DNA of 64,000 nt from Apostichopus japonicus (GCF_037975245.1 NC_092572.1:845501-909500), one strand, 5' to 3'. Shown: positions 1-13,640, counted from the stretch's first letter. The notes: generated by a model not told the origin, from the sequence alone. Made by a program: numbers and translations.

Positions 1-189
1 TTGTTCTTTTTTTCTCTCTCTTTTTTTGTTGTTGCTTGATCTAAATAAAGTTTTACATCATAGACTCCATTATGCTTTAATTTTCGTTTCTAATTATACA
101 GGCAGTAATTAAGTAAATAAATAACTATAATTATTAAACAGACGAAGAACAAGGTCATAACAGGGTCGATTAATAATTGAGTAATTTAC

Positions 190-3100
190 CTGTGCTTTCT
201 TAAGACCAGCTATTTTTGGTGCATCGCCGGCCAGACAGAAGTCAAATAATTTGACCTGCCCTTCCTTGGTTAGTAAAACCTTTTTGGTTGTTAAGCCAGG
301 GTGAAGGAACTGACAAAAATGAAAACCAATAAGTTAAGCAGTTATTACATAATTAAGAGGCATAGATGTCTCACTTATACCTTTGTGTTTGATTGAAAAC
401 ATGTTCTGTTTTAAAGAAATTTTACATACGAATAGCAACTTTACAACAAACAGTGATGAGGTTGATCTGATGATATAGGACTAAATAAACAATAATATTT
501 AGCTGATACCTTAGGCAAGTTTTACATTTCTTACCCCGAATGTCTTAAGGATGTCCATTCCTTCCAAAACTCCAGCTACGTGTTTGATGACGTCTGGAAC
601 TGACAATGAACTACAGCAATAGTAGTCTCCTTTATTTTTAGTATCACGTGACAAGACGCTATGCAGAGTTTCACAATTGAGATGCTCACTAATAAGAAAC
701 AGTTTACCTAAAACAATAGAAGAAATCAAAGATTTTTCCAACAGATAAATCTCCATCAATATTGAAATTTCATTTAATATGATTCTAACCGCAATGAAAA
801 CTGGCTACCTTAATTATCAATTCGAATTATTATCTCTGTTAATGTAATCCCTGATTTAATCCTGTTCAGACAATATATAATGATTATTGACTTGATCAGA
901 AGATCTTGTCGGCTACAGATAGTCCATGAGAACTTTATCTTAATAAACTTGGCACTTTTAATGAAAACGGTTAGATGCACGTTTCACCTTTTCCCATTAG
1001 TACGTTCTTAAAACATGTAAAAGGACAATAACAACTCACTGCTTTGGATAGATATAGCCTCGATCTTTGCTAGATGGTTCGATGTTGGTAATTCGAGACA
1101 TTTTCTGATGTAAGCCTCCCAATGAATTTCTTTCTTTCTAATGAGCTTTTCTGAATAAAATACAGAAGAAGATCAGTTATAAATAAAAGCGTGTTAACAT
1201 TTATTTCTCAAAATGTTGCACAAGGTCACTCAATATAAGTTTAATATTTAATTGATATAAAATATGAGAGGAATTACCATTCGAGCCACCGAGTTGTCGA
1301 ATACAACAAAGCGATGAAGACACCTTTTCGTTTTAATTGACTGCATCAATATATGACTATGAAGCTAACATCAGCCTTGGATTATAGATATTTGTTATCA
1401 CCAACCTGTCAGTGTTGTTATTACAACACACTTATTGGTCTCCTCAGCCAAATTGACAGATCCCATCCATCGTTTGTAGATTTTTCCCATCTTGATATTC
1501 ATGATGATGGAAATATCTTTCTCACTCAACATCCGGGGATCTTTTCCTGCAATCGCATCTGCTGTAGAATAGTAATCTGCCAAGAAATTAAGACTCATAA
1601 AGGAAAGATACATCACGAATACAGGCCGTTACCTACAGTAATTTAGACCAAAAGTGTGTTATAAGTCAGATTTAACAAAGGTAGCTGAATCATATGATTA
1701 TAGTTATTGCTTCTCTTTGTGAGGACATTTATGAATTAAAATAACCTATAAAACATTCACACGTTATTTTCCAGTATATAAATAACTTGAACTTTATCTT
1801 CTGATTGTAATGTTTTAACGGCTCTCTATACGTACTCTGGGCTATAATTAGGGTGTGCAATAATTTTGTAGTTCCGTATATGCCTTCTTTGATTCATGTC
1901 TTTAAAATTAGATTTATTTTGAGTAAACTTACTAGGTTCACTTCCTTCAGAATGGTGTGAGTTCTGCGAGTTGTCCTCGTCAACAGGTATCTCTGGTAAT
2001 TCTTTCCTTCTACAGAAATAAACGACGAAAGAATTCGGACATTCCATAATAATTCATACCAAGAGAGTATTAGCAACATTATACACCTTGTTACTACTTA
2101 TTAGAAAAGTTATCTGCTAGTTTCGAAATCAATATAACTAAAGCATTTAAATATTCACTCAATTACAAATCTAGAGTAAATTGAAAAATAAAGCTTACCT
2201 TTCTCCTTTTTGATTGACTGTAAATTAAGTAAATATTTTGGTAAATTTATTTTTCTATAATTGTTTTCGTTTTTTTTTTTCAAGTATTGCAATGTAAGAA
2301 ATATTGATGTATAACATTTCGAAGCAACAGGTATATAGCATCTGTCAAAATACAATATGTAGTAAACATATCTTTGTTTTAATGTTTGAATATAGTGAGT
2401 ATAAAGTTCTGCATGTGAATGTAGTACAGCAACATGAAATAATACCAATGAAATACAGAACGTTTTTGTTTTAACATTCAACATTGATTTTAGTAAAAAA
2501 AAAAAAACTGCAATGCTAATGTTATTAATGTGTCTTATTAACGTGTCTTATTAATGTTTCTTATTAATGTGTTATATTTTAAAATGTATTTAGCATGACA
2601 ATAAGATACCAGTTCAAAACACTATTATATAATTCAATATGGATCCTGTGCAGGGTATTATGTGATCACTGTTATTTAAATTATGATTTGAAATCAAAGT
2701 ACCCCTTACTTGATTGATTGATATCTAAGGGTCCTTTATCAAGTACTTTCATTGGATGACTTGAGCTGCTACTCTGGTTTCTAAACCAAAAGGAAAGAAG
2801 ATTGAAGGAAACAGTAAATTCATATTTTGTATCATCAATGTAAACAACTCTATTGGCTGTCTTATATACAGTAAAGATATTCGATAACCATAATTTTAGT
2901 AAATAATATAGGGACTGGGTTCAGGAAAGACGGGGAATGGGGGAGAGGGTCGGTATGAGTGGAGCTGTTCACATGTAACAATCAGTAGAATATGCTATTC
3001 TCAAGACTCACCCTCGTCGGTTTCTTGACACTGTAAGCGAAGAAAGAAAGAATACATCATATTGTTTAAATCTTTCTAAAGTGGCCATCGATTATAGAGA

Positions 3101-3837
3101 AGCTCGAAAAGATAACAACACAATGACTAAATTTCAAATGATCATTTCCCTCAAAATGTTCGTTAACTAAAGTAGAAAACCCATCTGGTCTACAATGATG
3201 TTTCCTTTGCTGATTGTTTTGCATATTGCAGCAATTTACTCCAAGCGTAATATACAATGATTAACAGCACCATCTACATCGCCTAACCCCCCCCCCCTCC
3301 CCACCATGTCATTCGCCTTCTTTATCTAATTTATGAAAAAATATATAAGTCCAATGTAGAATCGTAAATTGTCGAGGTCATTGAACAAACTTACTATATG
3401 ATATCTAAGTCATAGGACTGTGAAATGGTAACACTTTCGTTCTGCCTCATGCATGAACTTTCATTTTACTACACTGTGCTTGTTATTTATGGAAGGTACC
3501 AATGAAAAAAAAATAACCAATGTTATCCAAACTGTCTTTCTATGTCCACCACGGGATTATGTTTGTTAACATTTTTTCATATATCTTTAAATTTGGTAAA
3601 CGAATAAAAACCTGACTTTATCTTTTTTCAAACAAAGAACCGTTAAAGCTTAAACCTATTTTTATAGTTTCAATAATATTGAAGTTCAACCGTGTGTACA
3701 ATGCGTATACCTACATCTAAATTTCCTGACTGTGAAACAAGCACAAACTAACAGGCAACTGGAAATGGACCCGACAACACCAGCCACAATCACCCAAATG
3801 TTTTCTAAAGCGCTTTCTCCTATTGTTTGTACAGTTG
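190..3837 (-). CDS. Receptor-type pseudokinase, copy 1 (partial; 3' exons lie off the window)
   Basis: Ten minus-strand exons can be traced by splice sites and by near identity to copies 2 and 3: TM exon 3715-3837, juxtamembrane 3012-3030, 2710-2780, 2199-2217, 1933-2009, then kinase-like exons 1406-1576 (N-lobe), 1040-1150 (alpha-C), 535-707 (hinge to alpha-E) and 190-309 (catalytic and DFG region). Phases agree throughout and no stops interrupt them. Substitutions match copy 2: HPGLTTKK where HRDLAARN is expected, VKLFDFC for the DFG region, and VVIT for VAIK. The product is inferred to be a membrane-anchored tyrosine-kinase-like protein without catalytic activity. The last three coding exons of this copy must lie to the left of position 1. 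No Ig exon or signal peptide was found upstream as far as copy 2, so its 5' end is unknown; it may lack an ectodomain or be incomplete. Confidence 0.72.
3715..3837 (-). CDS. Shared transmembrane exon (TM2) of copy 1
   Basis: A 123-nt phase-1 exon with a pyrimidine-rich acceptor and donor GTAGGT. It encodes a polar N-terminal stretch, then a hydrophobic helix ([20 protein letters not shown]) and a basic stop-transfer VRKFR. The splice to the next exon gives LSRNRRG. Identical phase and close sequence are found in copies 2 and 3. It is the most upstream exon that can be supported for copy 1. Confidence 0.65.
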
Positions 3838-4249
3838 CTGTAAGAAACAAGCAAAGAGAGTGTTCGTCTTTGAGGTGCGAGGGATCAGACTTCCGTCCAT
3901 GACAACATAATATGAACGTGGTGATGACTTGTTGATTTACATGTAAATGTTACCCATTAGCACACGTAAGCTTCTTTACTTAAAACCAGAATTGTTCAGA
4001 CTATCTTATCATATGATGTACGAAAATCAACTAGCTACTACCCTGCGTAAAAATGGACTTTTGTATAAACGAGCTGAAACAAAATGGAACTCCCACACCT
4101 GTGTGTCCTTGGTAACAACATGTTCACTACTTTGAATAACTATCACTACCGCCTCCCCTCCCTCAGATGGTGGGTCATTCCGCCATTAATATCTTTAAAT
4201 ATCACTACATGTGTTATGCATGTCAAAACAAGTGACTATAATACGTAAG

Positions 4250-5340
4250 CATTTGTCGAATAAACCTTCTTTGGCTGTGTCGAATATATCAACATTATCT
4301 CTAACGAATAATAATTCGGTCATTTTAAGCTGAAGTAAAATCTTAGTCCTTTTCTGTTATGTATTTAGATCCTCCTGCATGCAGGAACCCGCAAAGAAGC
4401 CATCATTGGCTTATTAAAGCCACAAGCTGACCGAAGTCAGTTTCTTAGATTATGAATTGTCAATTGTTAACAACTCTGTAACTGGACGACATACATTAAT
4501 CTTGGAGTGACTCGAACTCGGGACCTTATGATTGAAAGAGACCGGCGTCAACCACTGAGCTATAACAATCCCTAAACCTATAAACCCTTAAACTTCTATT
4601 GAAGTATTCATGAAATAACTAATAAAGTAAATGAATGTTACCATTAGATCATAAAAAAATATGTCGAATAAAGCTTCATTAACCCTGTCGAATCGAACAT
4701 ATGTGAATTATATGTATATATAAATACATCCCTATTGGCACTACAAGAAATGCAGACGTCACGTAATATTTATTCTAGAGCAGGAGGTAAACACATTGAC
4801 ATTGCATAACATATACATTTAATGTTCGTTATATTTACATAAATTCTATATTTGGTTTGACGAATAATCACAATAACGGGATGTCGAATTATCTCTACAT
4901 TGTCCTATTTTGGCTATTTATATTATTTCCTGTACTAAAGAAGAATCAATATGGATTTGAAAAATATATTTTCTTTTAAATTTTAAACGAACAGTTTGGT
5001 GTGTGATAGACCAGTGAAAGTAGACAAGAAGCACATGTTACAGTTATGTAAATATTCAACATGTAGGTATGTTCTTCAGTGTATGTCGAATAAAGCAATG
5101 TACGCCATGTCGAAATTTAGTGTCGAAGTTAGCAAACTGGTTATGTCGATTACAGTACACAATGTCGAACACTACAAAGAATTAATCCGTCGCGCTATTC
5201 GTCTTAGTCGATCTACCTGTCGAAGTTCACATACTGTAGAGGTCGGAGTTAGCAAACTATGCCAAACACCACACAACGTTGGTCTCGGAATGTCTTTGCT
5301 TTAAACCAAATTGTGACCTTTGAATTTGTCGCCATTCCGA
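4250..5340. repeat. Stretch rich in dispersed TGTCGAA heptamers, copy 1
   Basis: The motif TGTCGAA (often TGTCGAATAAAGC) and one-mismatch variants recur roughly a dozen or more times over about 1 kb at irregular spacing. The same stretch recurs at about 21770-22870 upstream of copy 2. An ORF at 4996-5304 is largely composed of these repeats and has no recognisable domain. I cannot assign a role; it may be a degraded short-period satellite. Confidence 0.45.
4361..4572 (-). repeat. tRNA-derived SINE, family A
   Basis: Read on the minus strand it starts with a tRNA-like head: A-box TAGCTCAGTGGTTGACGCC and B-box GAGTTCGAGTCACTCC. A body with an AGTTACAGAGTTGTT-type core follows, and it ends near a CCTGCATGCAGGAGG palindrome. 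The same element occurs at 21881-22111 (paralogous position), at 31110-31973 (split by a LINE) and at 46733-46924. The head and shared core support a SINE rather than a functional tRNA gene. Confidence 0.7.
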
Positions 5341-5463
5341 AGCATTATAAAAGTTAATTTGACGAAGTTGCAAGAACGGCATTCAATTTTAGATTTTAAT
5401 ATTTCAGTTTGAAAAGAAGACACAAGAATGTCTAAGTGATCGAAAACTACACGTGGTACCCTA

Positions 5464-8225
5464 ATTGACCTTGTATTGACCTGAACGGCTGAAATACATC
5501 TATGCCTCGTTAGAAGAGGGAACGTTGTAACAATCTCTAACTGGTCGAACCTCTGTTCTGTATATTGAGCTTATAATACACCAATGCTGTTTCTTTCTTT
5601 CTCCTTTCATAATCACGTATTTTCGTTAAGAGGGGCGCTATATAGTTTCATTAGCTTCATAAGGCAACGTAATCTAAGTAGCTATAAACATATCTGTAAA
5701 CATAACAGCGTTCGTGGATCTTATCAAAACTGAAACTGCGTAAAGAAAGAGAACTTTGAATCTGTGTTTTGCTAGAAGACTAGGGAAGAAACTATATTGT
5801 AACATATTTAAAGATTTTAGTTCACAATTTAGTAGTTACGTCCACCTTTATATATGTGTTTTCTCTTTTTGGATGGCGTAGTTTCACTTTATTGTCAATA
5901 CAGCTAACTTTACAACTCTACTGGGATCTTAGAATACGTTGTGGATTTCAAGGATTACGTACCACACACACACAAATAAAATTAATTAAGGAAACGATGT
6001 CATCATAAATAAACTTTCGTTTTAAGCAAGGAGTAAATTAACTCACATTCATGAAAGTTTTGATATGTAGCCTACATTCTGCATTCAGAAACACAGAATT
6101 CATCTCCCAATAATTCACTAATAGTATTGCTTTCTTGTTATGTTAAGATCGGAGCAATTTGTATTCATGTTTCTGTTTGGTGTAACCATTAATGTTACAC
6201 TAAGCATAGTATAGTTAACTCTATTGATGTTAGCATTCAGCGGGCTGTCTGATAATGCTAGCATAGAGAAATAATGCTTTAGTTCTCAGTTGCCTATTTA
6301 AATGGACTTGCACCCTCCACAATCATTTTTTTTTTGCTGTTACCGGTAACGTTACACTAAGCATAGTGTAAATAACTCACATGATATTAGCATTCAGCAG
6401 GCTGATTGACCTTGCATTGACCTGAACGGCTGAAATACATCAATGCCTCGTTAGAAGATGGAATGTTGTAACAATCTCTAGCTGGTCGAACCTCTGTTCT
6501 GCAGATTGAGCTTATAATACACCAATGCTGTTTTCTTTCTTTTTCCTTTCATAATCACGTATGTTAGTTAATAGGGGGCGCTATATAGTTTCATTAGCAT
6601 CAGAGGCAACGTAATCTAAGTAGCTATAAACATAGCTGTAAACATAACAGCGTTCACTAGATCTTATCAAAACTGAACCCGCGTAAAGAAAGGAGAAATT
6701 TGAATTTGTGTTTTGCTAGAAGACTAGAAAAGTAATTATTTTCTAACATTTTTATACATTTTAGTTCACAATTAAGTAGTTACGTCCACCTTTACATATG
6801 TGTTTTCTCTTTTTGGATGGCGCAGTTTCACTTTATTGTCAATACAGCTAACTTATAAACTCTACTGGGATCTAAGAATACGTTGTCAATTTCAATGATT
6901 ACAAAGCACACAAACAACAATACAATTATTCAGGGAAACGACGTCATCATAAATAAACTTTCGTTTTAGGCAAGGAGTAAATTAACTCACATTCATGAAA
7001 GTGTTGATATGTAGCCTACATTCTACATTCAGAAACACAGAATTCATCTCCCAATAATTCACTTACAGTATTGCTTTCTTGTTATGTTAAGATCGGAGCA
7101 ATTTGTATTCATGTTTCTGTTTGGTGTAACCATTAATGTTACACTAAGCATAGTATAGTTAACTCTATTGATGTTAGCATTCAGCGGGCTGTCTGATAAT
7201 GCTAGCATAGAGAAATAATGCTTTAGTTCTCAGTTGCCTATTTAAATGGACTTGCACCCTCCACAACCTTTTTTTTTGTTGCTGTTACCGGTAACGTTAC
7301 ACTAAGCATAGTGTAAATAACTCACATGATATTAGCATTCAGCAGGCTGATTGACCTTGCATTGACCTGAACGGCTGGAATACATCAATGCCTCGTTAGA
7401 AGATGGAATGTTGTAACAATCTCTAGCTGGTCGAACCTCTGTTCTGCAGATTGAGCTTATAATACACCAGTGCTGTTTTCTTTCTTTTTCCTTTCATAAT
7501 CACGTATGTTAGTTAATAGGGGGCGCTATATAGTTTCATTAGCATCAGAGGTAACGTAATCTAAGTAGCTATAAACATAGCTGTAAACATAACAGCGTTC
7601 ACTAGATCTTATCAAAACTGAACCCGCGTAAAGAAAGGAGAAATTTGAATTTGTGTTTTGCTAGAAGACTAGAAAAGTAATTATTTTCTAACATTTTTAT
7701 ACATTTTAGTTCACAATTAAGTAGTTACGTCCACCTTTACATATGTGTTTTCTCTTTTTGGATGGCGCAGTTTCACTTTATTGTCAATACAGCTAACTTA
7801 TAAACTCTACTGGGATCTAAGAATACGTTGTCAATTTCAATGATTACAAAGCACACAAACAACAATACAATTATTCAGGGAAACGACGTCATCATAAATA
7901 AACTTTCGTTTTAGGCAAGGAGTAAATTAACTCACATTCATGAAAGTGTTGATATGTAGCCTACATTCTACATTCAGAAACACAGAATTCATCTCCCAAT
8001 AATTCACTTACAGTATTGCTTTCTTGTTATGTTAAGATCGGAGCAACTTGTATTCATGTTTCTGTTTGGTGTAACCATTAATGTTACACTAAGCATAGTA
8101 TAGTTAACTCTATTGATGTTAGCATTCAGCGGGCTGTCTGATAATGCTAGCATAGAGAAATAATGCTTTAGTTCTCAGTTGACTATTTAAATGGACTTGC
8201 GCCCTCCACAATCATTTTTCATCAC
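5464..8225. repeat. About 940-946 bp tandem repeat, three units, the last truncated
   Basis: The landmark ATTGACCTTG...TTGACCTGAACGGCTG starts at 5464, 6404 and 7350, giving periods of about 940 and 946 bp. Units 2 and 3 are almost identical; unit 1 is more diverged and the third stops near 8225. Upstream of copy 2 the equivalent stretch (about 22990-23720) is single copy, so expansion happened only in the copy 1 unit. Each unit contains a smaller module ending in AATGGACTTGCACCCTCCA that also occurs at 10200-10440, 34290-34540 and 59700-59960. No coding potential seen. Confidence 0.85.
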
Positions 8226-9134
8226 AAATAAACTTTCGTTTTAGGCAAGGATAAAATTAACTCACATTCATGACAGGTTTTATATGTAGCCTACATTCTG
8301 CATTCAGGTCAATATTCATTCATCTGAATGTTACTAGCACTGTCACCTGGCAGTTTTAAGGTATACAGAGCTAATATGATAAAGATATATTGTCAATCCT
8401 TATTAAAAAAAGCTATGAACTTGAAAGAATGTTTGGTGTTGGGTAACACGGCCTTGGGAATATATGTATATAACTGTATAGTCTATGTTTCATTACGTTA
8501 GTATTGAAAACACGTTCAGAAGAGGAAAGGAACAGGCGGAAGCTAGTAGACCTCTTGTAAGTTGTAAATAACTATAAATATACTAGCATGGTATGGTCGC
8601 AATATAAACTATGTATGTAATAGAAGTAACGGGTCAGGAAAATACCGTGTATAATGCAGTGGAACGGTAGAGACAGGTACAGTTAATATCGTTCCCTAAC
8701 TTGTGACTATCGTTTAGATAGGACCTGCATTAGCTATCTAATGAACGATGATGGAAAACATCTAATAACACAATAAATAATACATGTCCGTATTTGACAT
8801 GTAACTAGAATGAAAAGAAGAAAAATACTAAGCTAACATGAACCAGACAAACATGGTTACTGCTTACTCTGTTCAACTAACCATGTATCGAGATGTGATA
8901 TACAAATATATATTATCTCAAATACAAAGTAACAATAGGAATACAAAATAACTTTACATGATATAAATGAGGGTTGTCTGGCGAGTGTAAGGAATTTTAA
9001 AACATGGTCACTACACATTAGTCTTTGTACACAATATTCACTACCATTAATAATCGGAGCCGAAGGGCAGATAACAGTACAGATACAGAATTTGGTCGTA
9101 CTTTAATCTCATCAGAACCGTATATGTAAAAAGA

Positions 9135-9177
9135 CTTCTCGACCTTTTTCCTAAGATCACGTTTGGTATTATGTTCG
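9135..9177 (+). pseudogene. U2 snRNA-like fragment, degenerate, block R copy 1
   Basis: CTTCTCGACCTTTTTCCTAA followed by GATCACG aligns with the conserved 5' part of U2 snRNA (CTTCTCGGCCTTTTGGCTAA then GATC), with further resemblance through GGTATTATGTTC. The rest of U2 is not recognisable. The counterpart in the third block at 58601 matches U2 better. It is probably a U2-derived retrofragment carried along by the duplication. Confidence 0.4.
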
Positions 9178-12100
9178 CCTTCTTTGATGATCACACAGTC
9201 ACAGTCTCGATGCAAGGGGACTGGGATTGAGAGTGCATCCGTCGTTCGGTAGTTTGGTTTTACGTGCCCATGTGACTTTTCTTAAAAAATAATATATGTA
9301 AATATACGGTTGTGATTCCCGATCATTTACAGCGCCACCGCCTTTCGTTTTCTTTCATAATCCTGGTTCCTGATTGAAAATTCAGTACAATAGAAACAGT
9401 CCCTAAGAGCAGGCATTATATAAAATGTAACAGCGACCCCCTTTTTTGATGGCAAACATTGAGCTTTTTGACGGTATAGAAAACAAAAAGGGCACGGGAA
9501 ACCATTTGGCATATGTTTACTGTTTCAAACTTAAACTTCTTGGTAACATGCGTAGGTAGAGTTATTGGACTGAGTACAAAAAATGAGACAAACAAGAAGT
9601 AGCATTAATAACAGACGTAGAATATGGAGCCAACGTCATTTTTCGTTAAGCGGTCAAATTAACCATTCATTGCATAGAAGTGTTGCTGTTCTTTCACTGC
9701 TACAATTTAATGGAACTTTCAAAATAGCTCAAATTAGCTGTGGGATTTATTTGGTGGGGATGAGCTATGTATAGCACAGGGAAGTTCAAAGTTTCCTCTG
9801 CAAGTTATATATGGTTTTTCATCAACTAATAACATTCGCCAAAACGTATGTTTCACAATCATTTTTCATTGTAATTGAAGGCACCCGGTATAAAGCGATT
9901 GCAGATTATGAGCTGGGGCGATTTAAATGTTCGTATATTTAGATTTAAAAATGGTTGGAGAAAGGACAAGAATGTGGACAGTCTCTTATTTATGCACTCT
10001 TACGTTATTTGACGTCAATAACTAGCTTTTATATTCCCCAGAATACCGATTGAAAATGTTCCTTTTTAATGTTATGTGGTAAACATAACATAAAATGTCT
10101 GTGGTTCACTCATTTTATACATTTGTAAGTGTACAATGGTTGATTGTACATAGCATAAAGAACGAAAGAGGAACGTGTTTTTAACTGTCAACTGACTCTT
10201 GTAATGGATTTGCGCCCTCTATTGTTGTCCTGGTTGGAGTCACTTACTGTTACACGAAGCATATGTTAGTGTTAAGCAGGCTGTCTGGTAATCCTTGCAC
10301 AGAGAAAGAAAGAATGTTTTAGTTTTCAGTCGACTATTTTAATGGACTTGCGCCCTCCATTGCATTCTGTTTTGGTGTTAACATTTACGTTACACTGAGT
10401 ATATTGTAATTAACACACATGATGTTAGCATTCAGCAGGGTGTTGTGGGTGATAATCGATCCAATACAATATTCGACACGTTGAACAGATTATCTGAAAA
10501 TTTCTCTTTATCAAAAAATATTTGTTTCAAATTGTATGTTATATTAAAGGTAACACAATCCTACACAGATGAATACGTTTAAAATTAATGGGTGATTAAT
10601 TTTTGGATATCAAATCAGAATCGTTGACTAAGCACAGTAGTATCATTGCGTCAAAATATACTGAAATCTCATGCTGTAAGAGAGGGTGTAGCTTTTGTTA
10701 AGAGTTGTTCATAAATATCTTCATTTCAGTTTTATATTGAAGTAATACTATACGAGTACTGATTGTTCTAACATTAGCAGTTTTCCGTAGTCTACTCTCT
10801 TGCAAGCTTTTGCTTCTTTGCAATTGGAATATTTAATATTCTTTTCAGTTGGATTATCTCTATTGTGTAAAGTTCTGTCTTGTCGATTTTATGTCACGCA
10901 GAATGCTTTCATTTCTTGTTTCTATACTTATAGTTTGACAACTTTGTTTGAAGTTTCTTTTTGTTCGTGTTTCGTTTCCAAAAATTTGGTTAAATCCTGA
11001 GATGACTAGACTCCTGAATGACATGTTCATAGGTGAGAGTCATGGAGAGAAGGAAGAACCGGGACGCGTTTAATGAATGAAGGAACCAATAAAATGATAT
11101 AATAAGTTAAGCAGGTAAATGTTATTCGTATTGACAGCGCATTGTGATAACTCTAAACGCTAAACAAATGGGGAGGTGGGTAGAATATATTTAACTAGGA
11201 AAAAACTACTTTTCATTAGGGTCATATTTATCATTTATAATTTCTCTTTTCTAAGAAGAATCAATTCTTAATATCATACATGACCATATTGGTGATCATC
11301 TTGACATATTATTTCTATGCAGTTATCCTTCAAGACGGACAAGCCTTGCCTTTTAGCCGTGATGGTTACGCAACCAACAAATACCAAAGAGTTTAACATC
11401 GATGTCAGAATGACTACATTATGTCCAGTCTTGTAGCAATCTACTTGAATTCATGCTTGATAGATATAATGTATCTAATTGAATGCGTCATTACCTACGA
11501 CCATTTATGACACTTCCCTGCTTTATGTGCCTGGTTACGTTGGTGTGTTTACAGGGGAATGGTCTCAACAGTTTGACGAATCAGGGTATTCCCAAAGAGC
11601 AAGACAGATATTTTAATAGAGATATAGAGGTGGAGAGAGAGGGCATGGGGGATGCTTTGAGACACGATGAGATGAGCAAAGTGAGACAGGGATCTTTGTT
11701 ATGTGTTAAATTGTCATTGTATGTTATTACAGCTATGAATAGAAACAAACTCGTTTCTATATACGACCGAAATTACAACAACGTTAAGTATATATTAAGA
11801 TATTGGATCACGTGATTTCTGTTCGGTTGTTAACAATTTGTCGTTAAGTGGTTAATATCTTTCACTTTTCCTTTTAACCTTGTTATATATTCAATAACGA
11901 CGTGCGCTATGTTAACCTAACGGTGAACTATTTCCTTGTAGAATACATCGTATGTGTATTATGTGATATTACTAGTGTGTATCAGTCCATTTAGCCTTTG
12001 TAGGCAGTTAGGAGGAAGACTCTTCCAAAAGGCAAAAAGAATATGAAAAACTACACAAACTTAATACTAAAAATTAAATAAAGTATAAACAAAATATGAA

Positions 12101-12224
12101 TTATTGTTTGATCAAGGACGTTACTTAAGACATAGTGTAAGGCAATTTCATTTATTTAAAAAAAAGTGAACCCATAGTACAGCAATGATACTCATATGTT
12201 ATTCTTGTTCTGATTGTCATACAG

Positions 12225-12410
12225 GGGCAGACTAAATCATCGGGCAATCGGGCAGTTCCCAAGGGTCCAGAAAAATAGGGCCCAATGACTGTTCGTTTCA
12301 GTGTGGCCTATATCACTGTCAGTCTTTCCCTGTTGCCATGCCTGCCGAGAGGGGTCAGGGGATACAGCGGTCCGGCCCGGGTTAGATCATGGGTCCCGAG
12401 AAAGTAAAGA
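12225..12410 (+). mobile_element. hAT-like DNA transposon fragment, block R copy 1
   Basis: CAGGGGCAGACTAAATCATC followed by GGGCAATCGGGCAG resembles the terminus of non-autonomous hAT elements (CAGGGGCAGACTGAA type). It is GC-richer than its surroundings and is conserved in block R copies 2 (about 35905-36075) and 3 (about 61750-61930), so it predates the duplications. The second terminus was not found. Confidence 0.4.
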
Positions 12411-13340
12411 AAAACATAAGAAAAGATGAAAAGGAATCCAAATACGTAATTGTATCGTCGTATTGTAGGTCAATATTTGCATTATACGGTGGTGTTGTAA
12501 ATATATTCAATTTAAACAAAATTGCACAAAGATCTGCTAGAGAGGCGTACACAGGAAAGTATTCGTTAACTCATCGTTAAACTTTCATATATCTTTGACT
12601 GTGATCTAAGCTTGATGAATGTAAGATAAATTTTGCTCTTGTTACCAGAAAATCAGGGTAAATTACGGTAGCCACCGAAACGATATGCAATGTACACGGC
12701 AGAGAGCGTAGAGAAATGTATAACATACAAGTATGTTACTGTTTATTATAATTACAGACTGAGTCTGACTTTTCGGCATCTATCGAATAGATACATTTAC
12801 TACACTAGCATTGGCAAGAAAATATGAAGATAAAATTATAGAATAAGAAACTTTTAAGTTACTGTGTAACTAATATATTGAGGAAATGAATAAAACGTTA
12901 ACCACAGTAGAGATGTTTCGTTCTATAGCTTCCAATTGAATGACTCTGTCAATGTTATCTATATCTATATAAATATATCATAAACTTTTGAGGTTGTTAA
13001 TTTCAAGAGAATGAAAAAAGAGTACTTGAATTTTATGTCTACTAGCCTTGTCAAGACGTCAATAAAAACATTACAGAATAAAGACGATCACATCATACAT
13101 ACTTATTGTAACCATAGAGAACAACAAGTTGCCTTCTAAAAAGGAAAACATTCCAATACGTTGATAACCTTATTACGAAACATAACAGTGTCAAAATATG
13201 CGATAAGTGATTAGGTGAAGAAGTGTTAACTAGAAATGGCATGTCACTGGTGAAGTCCAATGATATGTTGAAAAAGCCCATGAAAGATCAAAGTTGCATT
13301 TGTTGTTTTTACAAAGCGTTTAAAAGTTATGCTAAACATA

Positions 13341-13391
13341 CAGCATAATAATATTAATAATATTAATAATAATAATAATAATAATAATATA
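13341..13391. repeat. (AAT)n microsatellite
   Basis: An AATAAT tract with a few interruptions. Counterparts in the other R copies (37016 and 62880 regions) are much shorter, so it has expanded here. Confidence 0.8.
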
Positions 13392-13640
13392 TCACAGAAA
13401 GTAAGCCAATTGATACAAATGAGACACCCGGGTCTACTACCGTGCATGATGAATATTTAATTGCGGAGGTAAACCCTGTTGTAGTAACATGAGATCTCAC
13501 GGAAGTAGGGATCAATAATGACTGCCGATAAGCACATTTGTGACACACTGTTCTACTCTATAATATGGTATATACGTGAAGGTAGCTCCCGTAGCTTCAG
13601 GGAATCTTGAGGTTTCGTAGCGATTACAAATCACCAGTAC

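Larger units (their letters stand above)
8900..13640. repeat. Segmental duplication block R, copy 1 (intergenic)
   Basis: Most of this block is repeated at about 34240-37275 and 58440-63125, each time ending about 40 bp before the stop codon of a pseudokinase gene copy. Short ORFs in it (for example 10800-11000 plus and 13093-13281 minus) recur in other copies, but their differences are mostly amino-acid changing and they match no domain. I see no supported gene. Shared landmarks include a U2 snRNA-like fragment, a hAT-like fragment and an (AAT)n tract near 13341-13391. Confidence 0.7.

Noticed and set aside
1398-1616. ORFs on both strands over the N-lobe exon (for example plus 1353-1646)
   Set aside because: The plus-strand ORFs are shadows of the minus-strand kinase-like exon; they recur in copies 2 and 3 for the same reason.
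10800-11000. Hydrophobic ORF conserved at 34903-35112 and 60324-60599
   Set aside because: Similarity comes from the segmental duplication; most differences change amino acids and the hydrophobicity comes from T-rich sequence. No splice or domain support.
11271-11399. Minus-strand small ORF with a signal-peptide-like start (MLNSLVFVGCVTITAKR)
   Set aside because: The counterpart near 60900 keeps the start but shifts frame soon after, and the third R block has deleted it. Not enough to call a gene.
13093-13281. Minus-strand ORF repeated at 62626-62814
   Set aside because: Lies inside block R, has no domain and is not linked to the gene copies by splice sites.
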